A stretch of DNA of 64,000 nucleotides from CAVZVW01 sp963778845 (GTDB lineage Bacteria; Actinomycetota; Actinomycetes; Actinomycetales; Kineosporiaceae): positions 1,922,001 to 1,986,000 of the forward strand of contig CAVZVW010000009.1 of assembly GCA_963778845.1 (NCBI GenBank). The letters are read 5' to 3'. Position numbers and translations under genes: made by a program. This document shows positions 15,883-24,407 of the stretch, piece after piece. The notes beneath the pieces are model-generated. The model did not search any database and had not been told where the DNA came from. It saw nothing but the letters and a program-made list of their open reading frames with translations. Every line of letters begins with the position of its first letter. The stretch's first letter is position 1.

Positions 15883-17447
15883 CGGTGACCAGGTTCCACC
15901 CGCACCGCGACCGGTACCGGGACTCGCTGCTGCTGCTGGCGGCTACCGCCACCATGTCGGACGTCGACGGCGTCGAGTGGGCGAGCGCGCTGATGGCCAC
16001 CCCGGCCAACGTGGCCAGCCTGGCCGCCGACGGTGTGCAGGGGCTGGAGCTGGCAGGCTGCTCGAGCAACGACCTCATCCTCGCCGTGCGTGCCCGCGAC
16101 GACGCGGCGGCCGCGCAGGCGCTGGACGCCGGGGCGGCGGCGGCGTTCTCGGACCGCAGCACCCGCGGGGCCGAGGCGACCACCGGCCCGACCGTGGCCC
16201 GCACCATCGCCGAGGCCGCGCGCGACACCCCGGAGCTCAACGTCGCGCTGGTCTCGGTTCCGGGCGAGTACGCCGCGCTCGAGGCGCACCACGCTCTCAG
16301 CGCAGGGATGCACGTGCTGCTGTTCAGCGACAACGTGCCGGTGGAGCAGGAGATCGAGCTCAAGCGACGGGGGGTCGACAAGGGGCTGCTGGTGATGGGC
16401 CCCGGCGCCGGCACCGCTGTGCTGTGCGGTACGGGGCTCGGGTTCGCCAACGCCGTGCGGCGCGGTCCTGTCGGCGTCGTCGCCGCAGCGGGTACCGGCG
16501 CCCAGGAGGTGTCCTGCCTGCTGGACCGTTGGGGGGTCGGCGTCTCGCACGTCATCGGCGTCGGGGGCCGTGACCTGAGCGAGCCGGTGGGGGGCATCAT
16601 GGCGCGCCTTGCCCTGCAGACGCTGGCCGCCGACCCAGCGACCTCGGCCCTCATCCTGGTCTCCAAGCCGCCCGCGCCGGCCGTCGCCCGCGCCGTGCTC
16701 GAGCACGCCCGCGGCGTCCCGACCGTCGCAGCGCTGATCGGGCTCGACCCGGACGACGCAGCCCTCGGCGAGATGTCGGACGTCGCCCTGCTCGCACCCA
16801 CTCTCGAGGCGGGTGCCGTCGCCGCGGCACGCCTGGTCGGGGTCGACCCGCCGCCCCTGGCCGACGACCTCGCCGCCCCCGTCGCCCACGCCTGCACGCG
16901 GCTGGCCGCCCGGCGACGTCTGGTACGGGGGCTCTTCTGCGGCGGCACGCTGTGCTACGAGACCCAGGTGATCCTCACGCGGCTGCTGGGACCCGTCTAC
17001 TCCAACGAGCCGCTCGACCCGTCGCGACACATCCCGGCGCCGCAAGGCAGCCACGTCTGCCTCGACCTCGGCGCCGAGGAGTTCACCCGTGGCCGACCCC
17101 ACCCCATGATCGACCCCTCGACCCGGGTCGGGATGCTGAACGACCTGGCCGGCTCCGCGGACGCCGACGACGTCGCCGTCGTCCTCCTCGACGTCGTTCT
17201 CGGGTACGGCTCGCACGCCGACCCCGCCGGCCAGGTGGCGCCCGCCTGTGCGGCCCTGATGGCCGGCGGCGGCCCGCAGGTCGTCGCCTACGTCCTGGGC
17301 ACGGCCGCCGACCCCCAGGACTACGCGGCGCAGCGGCGCGTGCTGGCCGACGCCGGCTGCATCGTCCCCGGGACGTCGGCCCGAGCCGCCCACGCCGCCG
17401 CGGCGATCGCCCTGCGCAGGCCGGAGCTCGCCGGGGCGGGCCTGTGA
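15879..17447 (+). CDS. fdrA: FdrA (AllF-like) acyl-CoA-synthetase-fold protein
   Basis: A 522-residue FdrA homologue. The N-terminal third includes RDSLLLLAATATMSDVDGVEWASALMATPANV. The middle is succinyl-CoA-synthetase-like (VGVVAAAGTGAQEVSCLLDRWGVGVSHVIGVGGRDLSEPVGG) and the C-terminal part includes FCGGTLCYETQVI and the acidic nucleotide-site region VVLLDVVLGYGSHADP. In E. coli FdrA/AllF works with AllG and AllH in oxamate carbamoyltransferase. Here the AllG-like DUF1116 protein is encoded in another operon of the same cluster. 4-nt overlaps join it to carbamate kinase and to the glycosyltransferase downstream. Confidence 0.9.
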   Translation: MTVTRFHPHRDRYRDSLLLLAATATMSDVDGVEWASALMATPANVASLAADGVQGLELAGCSSNDLILAVRARDDAAAAQALDAGAAAAFSDRSTRGAEATTGPTVARTIAEAARDTPELNVALVSVPGEYAALEAHHALSAGMHVLLFSDNVPVEQEIELKRRGVDKGLLVMGPGAGTAVLCGTGLGFANAVRRGPVGVVAAAGTGAQEVSCLLDRWGVGVSHVIGVGGRDLSEPVGGIMARLALQTLAADPATSALILVSKPPAPAVARAVLEHARGVPTVAALIGLDPDDAALGEMSDVALLAPTLEAGAVAAARLVGVDPPPLADDLAAPVAHACTRLAARRRLVRGLFCGGTLCYETQVILTRLLGPVYSNEPLDPSRHIPAPQGSHVCLDLGAEEFTRGRPHPMIDPSTRVGMLNDLAGSADADDVAVVLLDVVLGYGSHADPAGQVAPACAALMAGGGPQVVAYVLGTAADPQDYAAQRRVLADAGCIVPGTSARAAHAAAAIALRRPELAGAGL

Positions 17448-18610
17448 GCCGCGGCCCGGCCGTGCTCCTCGTCACGTACTCGACGAAGCCGCGCGGCGGC
17501 GTCGTCCACACCCTCGCCCTCGCGGAGGCCCTCCACGTGCAGGGCCGCGACGTGCGGGTGCTCGCCCTCGGTGAGGTCGGCGCCGGGATGTACCGCCACG
17601 TGCAGGCCCCGGTGACGATCGCGGCGGCGCCGGCGCCGGGGGCCACGCTCGAGGAGCGGGTCGAGCAGAACACCCAGGCCCTGGCCGACGCGCTGGTCGA
17701 CATCGGCGGCTCCTACCCCGTGCTCCACGCACAGGACTGCATCGCCGCGCGTGCCGTCACGCGGGCGCGCCGGGCAGGGCTCGACGGCGTCTCGGTGCGG
17801 ACCGTCCATCACGTGGACGACTTCACCAGCCAGGTCCTGATGGACTGCCAGCGCCAGGCCATCCTCGAGCCGGACGTCGTCCTCACCGTCAGCGAGTACT
17901 GGCGGCAACGGCTGCAGGCGGAGTACGGCGTGGCACCGCACCTGGTTCGCAACGGCATCGACGTCGCCCGCTTCGCCGGCGTCCCGGCGGCCCTGCGCGA
18001 GTCGCTGAGGGGGCGCTTCCCCGCGCACCGGCCATTGGTGCTGTCGGTGGGCGGCATCGAGCCTCGCAAGGGCAGCATCCACCTCGTTCGGGCCCTGGGG
18101 TTGCTCAGTGCGCGAGGAGGCCGCACGCCGGTGCTCGCCGTCCTCGGTGGCCACTCGTTCCAGGACCATCGTGCCTACCGGCAGGCCGTTCTCGACGAGC
18201 TTCCCCGGCTCGGCCTCGAGCTCGGGCGCGACGTCGTCGAGCTCGGCACCGTGCCCGACGTCGAGGTGCCCGGCTGGTATGCCGCCGCCGACCTGCTGGC
18301 CTTCCCCTCGACCAAGGAGGGCTTCGGCCTCGCCGTGCTGGAGGCCATGAGCGCGGGGACCCCGGTGGTCACCAGCGACCTGCCCGTGTTCCTGGAGTAC
18401 CTGCGTCCGGGAGAGGACGCCCTGATGGTCCCCGTCGGCCGGCACGAGGAGCTCGCCGATGCCCTGGACGTCGCGCTGCACGACGACGATGTGCGCGAGC
18501 GGCTGCGTACCAACGGGTTCGGAGTCGCTCGCCGCTTCACGTGGGAAGCCTGCGCCACTGAGCACGCGCGGCTGTACGAGCACATCGCAGCGGTGCGGGA
18601 CAGGGAGTAG
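17444..18610 (+). CDS. MSMEG_0565-family glycosyltransferase (GT4)
   Basis: A 388-residue GT-B glycosyltransferase. It has LVTYSTKPRGGVVHTLALAEAL at the N-terminus, LVRNGIDVARF, VLSVGGIEPRKGSIHLVRAL and the donor-binding EGFGLAVLEAMSAGTPVVTS. The opening sequence is that of the MSMEG_0565 family found in Nit1 clusters. The GTG overlaps the fdrA stop as GTGA. Its acceptor is unknown; a small signalling or storage conjugate is one possibility. Confidence 0.87.
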   Translation: MSRGPAVLLVTYSTKPRGGVVHTLALAEALHVQGRDVRVLALGEVGAGMYRHVQAPVTIAAAPAPGATLEERVEQNTQALADALVDIGGSYPVLHAQDCIAARAVTRARRAGLDGVSVRTVHHVDDFTSQVLMDCQRQAILEPDVVLTVSEYWRQRLQAEYGVAPHLVRNGIDVARFAGVPAALRESLRGRFPAHRPLVLSVGGIEPRKGSIHLVRALGLLSARGGRTPVLAVLGGHSFQDHRAYRQAVLDELPRLGLELGRDVVELGTVPDVEVPGWYAAADLLAFPSTKEGFGLAVLEAMSAGTPVVTSDLPVFLEYLRPGEDALMVPVGRHEELADALDVALHDDDVRERLRTNGFGVARRFTWEACATEHARLYEHIAAVRDRE

Positions 18611-18613
18611 GCC

Positions 18614-19189
18614 GTGCGTACGCGAATGACGGTGCGGCGAGGGGTCGCCCGGGCGGTCCTCAAGGTCTCGCGCTGGCGCGTGGTCGGCGAGGTTCCCTCG
18701 ACAGGCGTCGTGGTCGGTGCACCGCACACGTCCAACTGGGACTTCGTGCTGATGCTGCTGGTGATGTGGAACGGCGGCGTCCCACCGCGGGTACTGGTCA
18801 AGAAGGAGCTGTTCCGTGGGCCACTGGGCTGGTTCCTGCGCGCGAGTGGCGGTGTCGCGATCGACCGCGGCAACCCCACGGGGGTGGTCCGCGAGCTGGT
18901 GAGGCAGGCCCACGGCGACGACCCGTTCCTGCTGATCATCGCGGCGGAGGGGACGCGCAAGAAGGCCGAGTACTGGAAGTCCGGCTTCCACAGGATCGCG
19001 CGCAGCGCCGGCCTGCCGATCGTGCTGGCGTTCGTGGACGGGCCGACCCGCACCACCGGGTTCGGGCCGACCCTGTGGCCGAGTGACGACCTGGTCGCCG
19101 ACATGACCGTGATCCGGGAGTTCTACCAGGACAAGCGTGGCGTGCGGCCGGCCCTGAGGACCGAGCCCCGGTTGCGCGAGGAACGCTAG
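18614..19189 (+). CDS. PlsC-like 1-acyl-glycerol-3-phosphate acyltransferase family protein
   Basis: A 191-residue acyltransferase. It has the HX4D motif in APHTSNWDFVL, the substrate-binding stretch VKKELFRGPLGWFLRASGGVAIDR and IIAAEGTRKK (EGT motif). The GTG at 18614 follows AGGGAG and starts 3 nt after the glycosyltransferase stop, so it ends the carbamate kinase operon. It probably acylates a lipid or a glycosylated compound at the membrane. A direct link to nitrile metabolism is not evident. Confidence 0.85.
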   Translation: MRTRMTVRRGVARAVLKVSRWRVVGEVPSTGVVVGAPHTSNWDFVLMLLVMWNGGVPPRVLVKKELFRGPLGWFLRASGGVAIDRGNPTGVVRELVRQAHGDDPFLLIIAAEGTRKKAEYWKSGFHRIARSAGLPIVLAFVDGPTRTTGFGPTLWPSDDLVADMTVIREFYQDKRGVRPALRTEPRLREER

Positions 19190-19226
19190 GACTGGGACGG
19201 CCGGCTTCGCCAGTCACCCCCGACGG

Positions 19227-19256
19227 CTTGCCGTGGACTTGCCGTGGACTTGCCGT
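19227..19256. repeat. Tandem repeat of CTTGCCGTGGA (2.7 copies)
   Basis: CTTGCCGTGGA is repeated at 19227-19237 and 19238-19248, with CTTGCCGT at 19249-19256. It lies in the 120-nt gap between the acyltransferase and DUF1348 genes. No function is evident. Confidence 0.7.
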
Positions 19257-19311
19257 AGCGACGGCGGCTGCGCACAGTGAGGGCACCCAGACTCATCGAA
19301 GAGGTGGCTGC

Positions 19312-19779
19312 ATGGCCGACTCACCCGCTCCACGCCCGCCGCTCCCGCCGTTCGACGGGGCCACCGCGCTCCAGAAGGTGCTCATGGCCGAGGCCGCCTG
19401 GAACACGCGCGACCCGCAGCGGGTGGCGGCGGCCTACAGCGCGGACTCGCGATGGCGCAACCGCAGCGAGTTCGTGCACGGCCGTGCGGAGATCCTCGCG
19501 TTCCTCGAGCGCAAGTGGGCCCGCGAGCTCGACTACGTGCTGCGCAAGGACCTGTGGACGTTCGGCGGTAACCGCATCGCCGTCCGGTTCCAGTACGAGT
19601 GGCACGACGCCGGGGGGCAGTGGTTCCGGTCGTACGGCAACGAGAACTGGGAGTTCGATGAGCTGGGGTACATGCGCCGGCGTGAGGCGAGCATCAACGA
19701 CGTCGCGATCCAGGAGTCCGAGCGACGCCTGAACGGGCCTCGACCCGACGGGGACACCAGCGGGATCCCGCTGCAGTGA
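19312..19779 (+). CDS. DUF1348 (SnoaL/NTF2-like) protein
   Basis: A 155-residue NTF2-fold protein of the DUF1348 family: EAAWNTRDPQRVAAAYSADSRWRNRSEFVHGRAEI, then the conserved FLERKWARELDYVLRKDLW and RFQYEWHDAGGQWFRSYGNENWEF. Length is normal for the family. ATG 19312 follows AGGTGG. Function is unknown; such proteins are small cytoplasmic dimers with a pocket. It is followed 28 nt later by another small gene and is probably co-transcribed with it. Confidence 0.85.
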   Translation: MADSPAPRPPLPPFDGATALQKVLMAEAAWNTRDPQRVAAAYSADSRWRNRSEFVHGRAEILAFLERKWARELDYVLRKDLWTFGGNRIAVRFQYEWHDAGGQWFRSYGNENWEFDELGYMRRREASINDVAIQESERRLNGPRPDGDTSGIPLQ

Positions 19780-19807
19780 GCACACGTGAGCGAAGTGGGA
19801 GAGACGC

Positions 19808-20125
19808 ATGATCAGCAGCGTGGTCGTCAGCTACATGGTGCGCCCCGAGGCCGTCGCCGAGCACGTCCGTCTGATCGAGGCCGTGTTCGCCCAGCTGCGT
19901 GCCGAGCAACCCGGCAACCTCGAGTACAAGGTGATGCGACTCGAGGACGGCGTGTCGTTCGTCCACGTCTCGACGGCCGACACCCCGGACGGGTCGAACC
20001 CCATCCCCCGGCTGGCGGCGTTTCAGCAGTTCGGTCAGGACGTCGCCGCCCGCGTCGCCACCCCCCCGACGCCGAGGGCCGCCGACATCATCGGCTCCTA
20101 CCACCCGTCGGCGCCGCTGCAGTAG
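19808..20125 (+). CDS. Dimeric alpha/beta-barrel (antibiotic biosynthesis monooxygenase-like) protein
   Basis: A 105-residue protein with the ferredoxin-like pattern of ABM-type proteins: VVVSYMVRPEAVAEHVRLIEAVFAQLR, LEYKVMRLEDGVSFVHVS and a helix LAAFQQFGQDVAAR. Such proteins are usually dimers and can be heme-degrading or cofactor-free oxygenases, but no catalytic residue can be assigned. ATG 19808 is preceded by GTGGGAGAG. Likely co-transcribed with DUF1348. Confidence 0.75.
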   Translation: MISSVVVSYMVRPEAVAEHVRLIEAVFAQLRAEQPGNLEYKVMRLEDGVSFVHVSTADTPDGSNPIPRLAAFQQFGQDVAARVATPPTPRAADIIGSYHPSAPLQ

Positions 20126-20365
20126 GAGGCCGCCCTCTTCGCGGCCGCGCGGGGGGTGCGCAGCGCTGCGCGCGGTGATGCGGACCCTCGTGCGAGAAAG
20201 GGGGCGCCATGTGGCACCGATCTCGCACGCTGTCGGGCCAGATGCGCCGTCCGCCGACTGCGGTCATGCTGTCCGGCAGACGCATCGGTCGGCGCACGCG
20301 CGTCGACGGGCACCGCTGTCGCGGACAGACACCGCCGTCGTCGGCAACATCGCCAGGGAGGCTGT

Positions 20366-21454
20366 GTGGGATCGGGCCCGGCCGCGAGGTCGCTGTACGT
20401 GCGGGGAACTGTCCTGCCCGACGGCGACGTCCGCGACATCTTCGTCGTCGACGGGCGGTTCACGTTCCACCCGCAGGACGACGCCGAGACGCTGCTCGAC
20501 GGCGGGTACCTCGTGCCCGGGCTGGTCGACGCCCACGCACACCTGTCGCTGCACTCACCGGCCGGCGACGACGCACCGCCCGAGCAGCGGGTGCGAGCCA
20601 GCGCCACGGCGCAGCTGGCGGCCGGCGTGCTCGCTGTTCGGGAACCCGGGTCCCCGGACCGCGCCTCGCTCGGTCTCGGCCCGGCCGAGGGGCTGCCCCG
20701 CACGGAGACGGCCGGCAGGTTCCTCGCCGCTCCGGGCAGGTACTTCCCGGGTCTCGGGCGCGAGGTCGAAGCCGGGGAGCTGCCTGACGCCGCGGCCGAC
20801 GAGGCGCTTGCCTCAGGCGCGTGCGCCAAGGTGATCGCGGACTTCTTCACCGAGGGCGACATCAGGCAGACGTTCCCCGCCGACGCGCTGGCCGAGGCTG
20901 CCCGCCGGGTCCACGTCCTGGGCGCCCGTATCACGGCGCACGCCACCTGCACCGAGGCGATCCAGGCGTGCCTGGAGGCCGGGTTCGACTCCATCGAGCA
21001 CGCCACGATGCTCACGCTCGACCAGCTCGACCAGGTCGTCGCGCAGGGCACCGTGCTGGTTCCGACGCTGCTGATCCGAGACGGCGTCCTGGCGGCCCTC
21101 GAGCACCTCGGCGCGGACGCCGCGGTCCTGGCCCGGATCCGCGCGGCCCTGTACGCGCAGCCGGAGGTCGTGCGCCAGGCCGCCGAGCGCGGCGTCCCGA
21201 TCCTCGCGGGGACGGACGCCGGGATGGTGCCGCACGGCCTGGTTGCCGGCGAGATCGCCCTCCTCCTCGACGCCGGCCTGTCACCCGAGCAGGCGCTGGG
21301 CGCCGGCTCGTGGCAAGCCCGCGACTACCTCGGCCTGCCCGGCATCGCCGAGGGCGCCCCCGCCGACCTCGTCGCGTACCCCGACGACCCCCGTGAGGAC
21401 GTCGCGGCGCTGCGTCGGCCCGCACTGATCATGCTCGACGGCCGCCGCATCTGA
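20366..21454 (+). CDS. Amidohydrolase-superfamily enzyme
   Basis: A 362-residue metal-dependent hydrolase of the imidazolonepropionase/prolidase-like type. Metal ligands are visible in order: HAH in VPGLVDAHAHLSL, a lysine in ACAKVIADFF, His in ARITAHATC, His in DSIEHATML and Asp in LAGTDAGMV. The C-terminus returns to the beta-sandwich (APADLVAYPDDPREDVAALRRPALIMLDGRRI). The GTG at 20366 is chosen for the GGGAGG just upstream. Substrate unknown; not obviously tied to the PHB genes that follow. Confidence 0.85.
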   Translation: MGSGPAARSLYVRGTVLPDGDVRDIFVVDGRFTFHPQDDAETLLDGGYLVPGLVDAHAHLSLHSPAGDDAPPEQRVRASATAQLAAGVLAVREPGSPDRASLGLGPAEGLPRTETAGRFLAAPGRYFPGLGREVEAGELPDAAADEALASGACAKVIADFFTEGDIRQTFPADALAEAARRVHVLGARITAHATCTEAIQACLEAGFDSIEHATMLTLDQLDQVVAQGTVLVPTLLIRDGVLAALEHLGADAAVLARIRAALYAQPEVVRQAAERGVPILAGTDAGMVPHGLVAGEIALLLDAGLSPEQALGAGSWQARDYLGLPGIAEGAPADLVAYPDDPREDVAALRRPALIMLDGRRI

Positions 21455-21639
21455 ACGCGGCAGACGGCAGGACCCGTAGCTGTCCTATTTGTGCACGACT
21501 GTGCCGAATATCACTCTGCGGCACTCCTGAGCACGGAAACCGCTTCCGAACATCCGCACACGACCCGGGGCAGCCCACCCGCGCTTGTGAAATTGTGAAA
21601 ACCGCTGGACAGTGGGGAACAACCCCCTGGAGGCAGCGC
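21455..21639 (+). promoter_or_regulatory. Leader/promoter region of the PHB operon with TTGTGAAA repeat
   Basis: This 185-nt gap before phaA holds two perfect adjacent copies of TTGTGAAA (21585-21592, 21593-21600), unusual in an AT-poor genome and possibly a regulator site. TATTTG and AATATC stretches upstream could be -10 boxes, but no confident promoter pair is assigned. GGAGG precedes the phaA ATG. Confidence 0.35.
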
Positions 21640-22851
21640 ATGACATCCCAGCCCATCCGCGCAACCGCACCCCCGCGCGACGTCGTGGTCCTCGCCGGCG
21701 TCCGCACGGCGATCGGCAACTACGGCGGTGGGTTGAAGGACGTCTCGCCCTGTGATCTCGCCAGCCGCGTCACCCGCGAGGCAGTCGCCCGCGCCGGGGT
21801 GGACGCCGCCGACGTGGGGCATGTCTTCTTCGGCAACGTCATCCACACCGAGCAGCGGGACATGTACCTGGCGCGGGTCGCGGCGGTCGACGCCGGCCTG
21901 CCCGTGGAGACCCCCGCCCTCACGCTGAACCGCCTGTGCGGCAGCGGACTTCAGGCCGTCGTGTCCGCCGCCCAGACCATCGCGCTCGGTGAGGCCGACA
22001 TCGCCGTTGCCGGCGGGGCCGAGTCCATGAGCAGGGCCCAGTACTGGATGCCCGGCTTGCGCTGGGGTCAGAGGATGGGCGACGGCGGCACCGTCGACGC
22101 GATGGTCGCCGCGCTGACCGACCCGTTCGAGGCAGTCCACATGGGGGTCACCGCGGAGAACGTCGCCGACAAGTGGTCCATCACGCGCGAGGACCAGGAC
22201 GCCCTGGCCATGCAGAGCCACCACCGCGCGGCCGCGGCCGTCGCGAGCGGCCGGTTCGTCGACCAGATCCTCCCCATCGAGGTCAAGGGGCGTAAGGGCA
22301 CCACGGTCTTCGCTCAGGACGAGCACGTGCGCGCCGACATCACGCTGGCTGACCTCGCCAAGCTTCGCCCGGCGTTCGCCGACGACGGCACCGTGACAGC
22401 GGGCAACGCCTCGGGCGTCAACGACGCCGCCGCTGCCCTCGTGCTCGCCGACGCCGACACCGCGAAGGCGAAGGGCCTGACGACGATGGGGCGCCTCGTC
22501 GCCTACAGCCACGTGGGCGTCGAGCCCCGGTACATGGGCATCGGGCCCGTCCCCGCCGTCCTCTCCGTCCTGGCCAAGGCCGGGCTGAGCCTGGACGACA
22601 TCGACGTGTTCGAGGTCAACGAGGCATTCGCAGCCCAGGCGCTCGCCGTCGCCCGCGACCTCGGCCTCCCGCCGGAGAAGACGAACCCGAACGGCAGCGG
22701 CGTGGGCCTCGGTCACCCGATCGGCGCGACCGGCGCGATCCTCACGGTCAAGGTGCTGTACGAGCTCGCCCGCACCGGTGGCCGCTACGGGCTGGTCACC
22801 CTGTGCATCGGCGGCGGCCAGGGCATCGCCGCGATCTTCGAGAGGCCCTGA
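21640..22851 (+). CDS. phaA: Acetyl-CoA acetyltransferase (thiolase)
   Basis: A 403-residue thiolase that condenses two acetyl-CoA to acetoacetyl-CoA. The nucleophilic Cys lies in NRLCGSGLQAVVSAAQ, the substrate loop includes NEAFAAQALAV, the active His lies in GSGVGLGHPIGATGA and the second Cys in LVTLCIGGGQGIA. It is the first gene of the polyhydroxybutyrate set. ATG 21640 follows GGAGG. Its position before phaC and phaB supports the biosynthetic direction over beta-oxidation. Confidence 0.93.
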   Translation: MTSQPIRATAPPRDVVVLAGVRTAIGNYGGGLKDVSPCDLASRVTREAVARAGVDAADVGHVFFGNVIHTEQRDMYLARVAAVDAGLPVETPALTLNRLCGSGLQAVVSAAQTIALGEADIAVAGGAESMSRAQYWMPGLRWGQRMGDGGTVDAMVAALTDPFEAVHMGVTAENVADKWSITREDQDALAMQSHHRAAAAVASGRFVDQILPIEVKGRKGTTVFAQDEHVRADITLADLAKLRPAFADDGTVTAGNASGVNDAAAALVLADADTAKAKGLTTMGRLVAYSHVGVEPRYMGIGPVPAVLSVLAKAGLSLDDIDVFEVNEAFAAQALAVARDLGLPPEKTNPNGSGVGLGHPIGATGAILTVKVLYELARTGGRYGLVTLCIGGGQGIAAIFERP

Positions 22852-22856
22852 CCATC

Positions 22857-23237
22857 GTGGCTGACGCGCGGATCCCCTTCGCGCCTGTGTACCGGCTGTA
22901 CGTCGAGGTCGAGACGCGTGCCGCCTCAGCCCTGGAGTCCGTCGTCGGGAGCAACGCCTTCGGTGAGCTGCTCGCGACATCCGCCTCGAACGCGATGGCG
23001 CTCGCCCGGCTCGCGAACGGCGGCATCGACCGGGCGGTGCGAGTGCTGCGAGTGGCGGGTCGGGCCGACATCACGGCCCTGGCCCGCCAGGCCGGCCGCA
23101 CCGAGGACAAGCTGGAGCGGATGCTGCAGCTCGTCGAGCAGCTCGAGGAGCGCCTCGACGAGAGGGCCACACCCGTGGTGGAGCTGACTCGGGCCCGCGC
23201 GGCCGGTCGGGTGGCAGTCGGCGGTCGGGGGTCGTGA
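22857..23237 (+). CDS. Small helical PHA-operon protein, possibly a PHA synthase subunit or granule protein
   Basis: A 126-residue helical protein of the PHB operon. The C-terminal part TALARQAGRTEDKLERMLQLVEQLEERLDERA (in pieces) is a likely coiled coil. Its position directly before, and 4-nt overlapped (GTGA) with, phaC suggests a PhaE-like partner or phasin-type regulator of the synthase, but PhaE sequence signatures are not clear. GTG 22857 is chosen because it starts 5 nt after the phaA stop. Confidence 0.7.
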   Translation: MADARIPFAPVYRLYVEVETRAASALESVVGSNAFGELLATSASNAMALARLANGGIDRAVRVLRVAGRADITALARQAGRTEDKLERMLQLVEQLEERLDERATPVVELTRARAAGRVAVGGRGS

Positions 23238-24319
23238 TCAGCCCTCGCGGGGCGGTGCGCGAGCTTGCGGGCCTGACCGCCGAGATGGTGCGGCTGCCGC
23301 TCAACCTCACGAGGACGGCCGACATCCTCCTGACGACCGATCGCGCCGTCATCGGGGCGAGCCCGCGCGACGTGGTCTGGACGCACCGCAAGACCACCCT
23401 GTACCGGTACCGCAGCGAGAACCGCCGCCACGCCGTCCCCGTCCTGCTCGTCTTCGCGCTCATCAACCGCCCCGAGATCTTCGACCTGCGCCCGGACCAC
23501 TCGTTCGTTCAGTTCCTGCTCGGCGAGGGCTTCGACGTCTTCCTCATCGACTGGGGACGACCGGGTGAGGAGGACGCCGACCTCGGGGTCGCCGACTACG
23601 TGTGCGACGAGCTGCACTGGGCCGTGCGCGAGACCCTGCGGGCCAGCGGTCAGACGCACCTCACGCTGGCCGGCTGGTGCATCGGTGCCGCACTCGCCGC
23701 GATCTACACGGCACTGCACGCGGACGGCCCCGTTCGCAACCTCGTGGTGCTCACGATGCCGCTGGACACCAGAGGCAGCCTCTACCGGCGCTGGGTGGCG
23801 CGGGAGGCGTTCGACGTCACGACGATCGCGAACGCGCAGGAGGGTGTGCCCGGGAACCTCGTGGACCACGCCAACAAGCTCATGAAGCCCGTGACGAACC
23901 ACGTGACGACGAAGCGCCGGCTGTTCGAGTCGGTGCGGGCGGGGACGGCCGACCGGGTCGCCTACCAGGCGATGGCCAAGTGGGTCGGCGACAACCCGCG
24001 CTTCCCTGCCGCGGCCTTCAGCGACTGGATCACCTGGGTCTACAAGGAGAACCGGCTCGCCGACGGCACGCTCAGCCTGCGCGGACGGGCCGTCGACTAC
24101 ACGGCGATCAACCGCCAGGCAGTGCTCATGGTCACCGCAGCCGCCGACCACATCGCCCCACGCGAGGGGACGCTGCCCTTCCTCGACATGGTCACGACCC
24201 GCGACCTCACGCATTTCGACCGGCCTGGCGGCCATATCGGCCTCATGGCCGGGTCCAAGGCACGCACGCAGATCTGGCCGGACATCGCCGGCTGGCTGGC
24301 CGTGCGCTCCGCCGCCTGA
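23234..24319 (+). CDS. phaC: Class III-like poly(3-hydroxyalkanoate) synthase PhaC
   Basis: A 361-residue alpha/beta-hydrolase that polymerises hydroxyacyl-CoA. The lipase-like box GWCIG carries the nucleophilic Cys149, with Asp in VTAAADHIAPREG and His in RPGGHIGLMAGS completing the triad. The length (about 360) is that of class III PhaC, which needs a second subunit, rather than class I (about 590). FLIDWGRPGEEDADLGVADYV is also typical. The partner may be the small protein encoded just upstream. Confidence 0.92.
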   Translation: MISPRGAVRELAGLTAEMVRLPLNLTRTADILLTTDRAVIGASPRDVVWTHRKTTLYRYRSENRRHAVPVLLVFALINRPEIFDLRPDHSFVQFLLGEGFDVFLIDWGRPGEEDADLGVADYVCDELHWAVRETLRASGQTHLTLAGWCIGAALAAIYTALHADGPVRNLVVLTMPLDTRGSLYRRWVAREAFDVTTIANAQEGVPGNLVDHANKLMKPVTNHVTTKRRLFESVRAGTADRVAYQAMAKWVGDNPRFPAAAFSDWITWVYKENRLADGTLSLRGRAVDYTAINRQAVLMVTAAADHIAPREGTLPFLDMVTTRDLTHFDRPGGHIGLMAGSKARTQIWPDIAGWLAVRSAA

Positions 24320-24407
24320 CGCCGCCTCACCGGGCTGCGAAGGCAAGCGCCTTCTCAGCACCGGCATCGCTCGACCCCCGCACGGCCAACGAATCAGGAG
24401 CACGTCC

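Noticed and set aside
20158..20171. Palindrome GCGCAGCGCTGCGC as a terminator
   Set aside because: It has no loop and no U-tract and is expected by chance in GC-rich DNA, so it is not listed.
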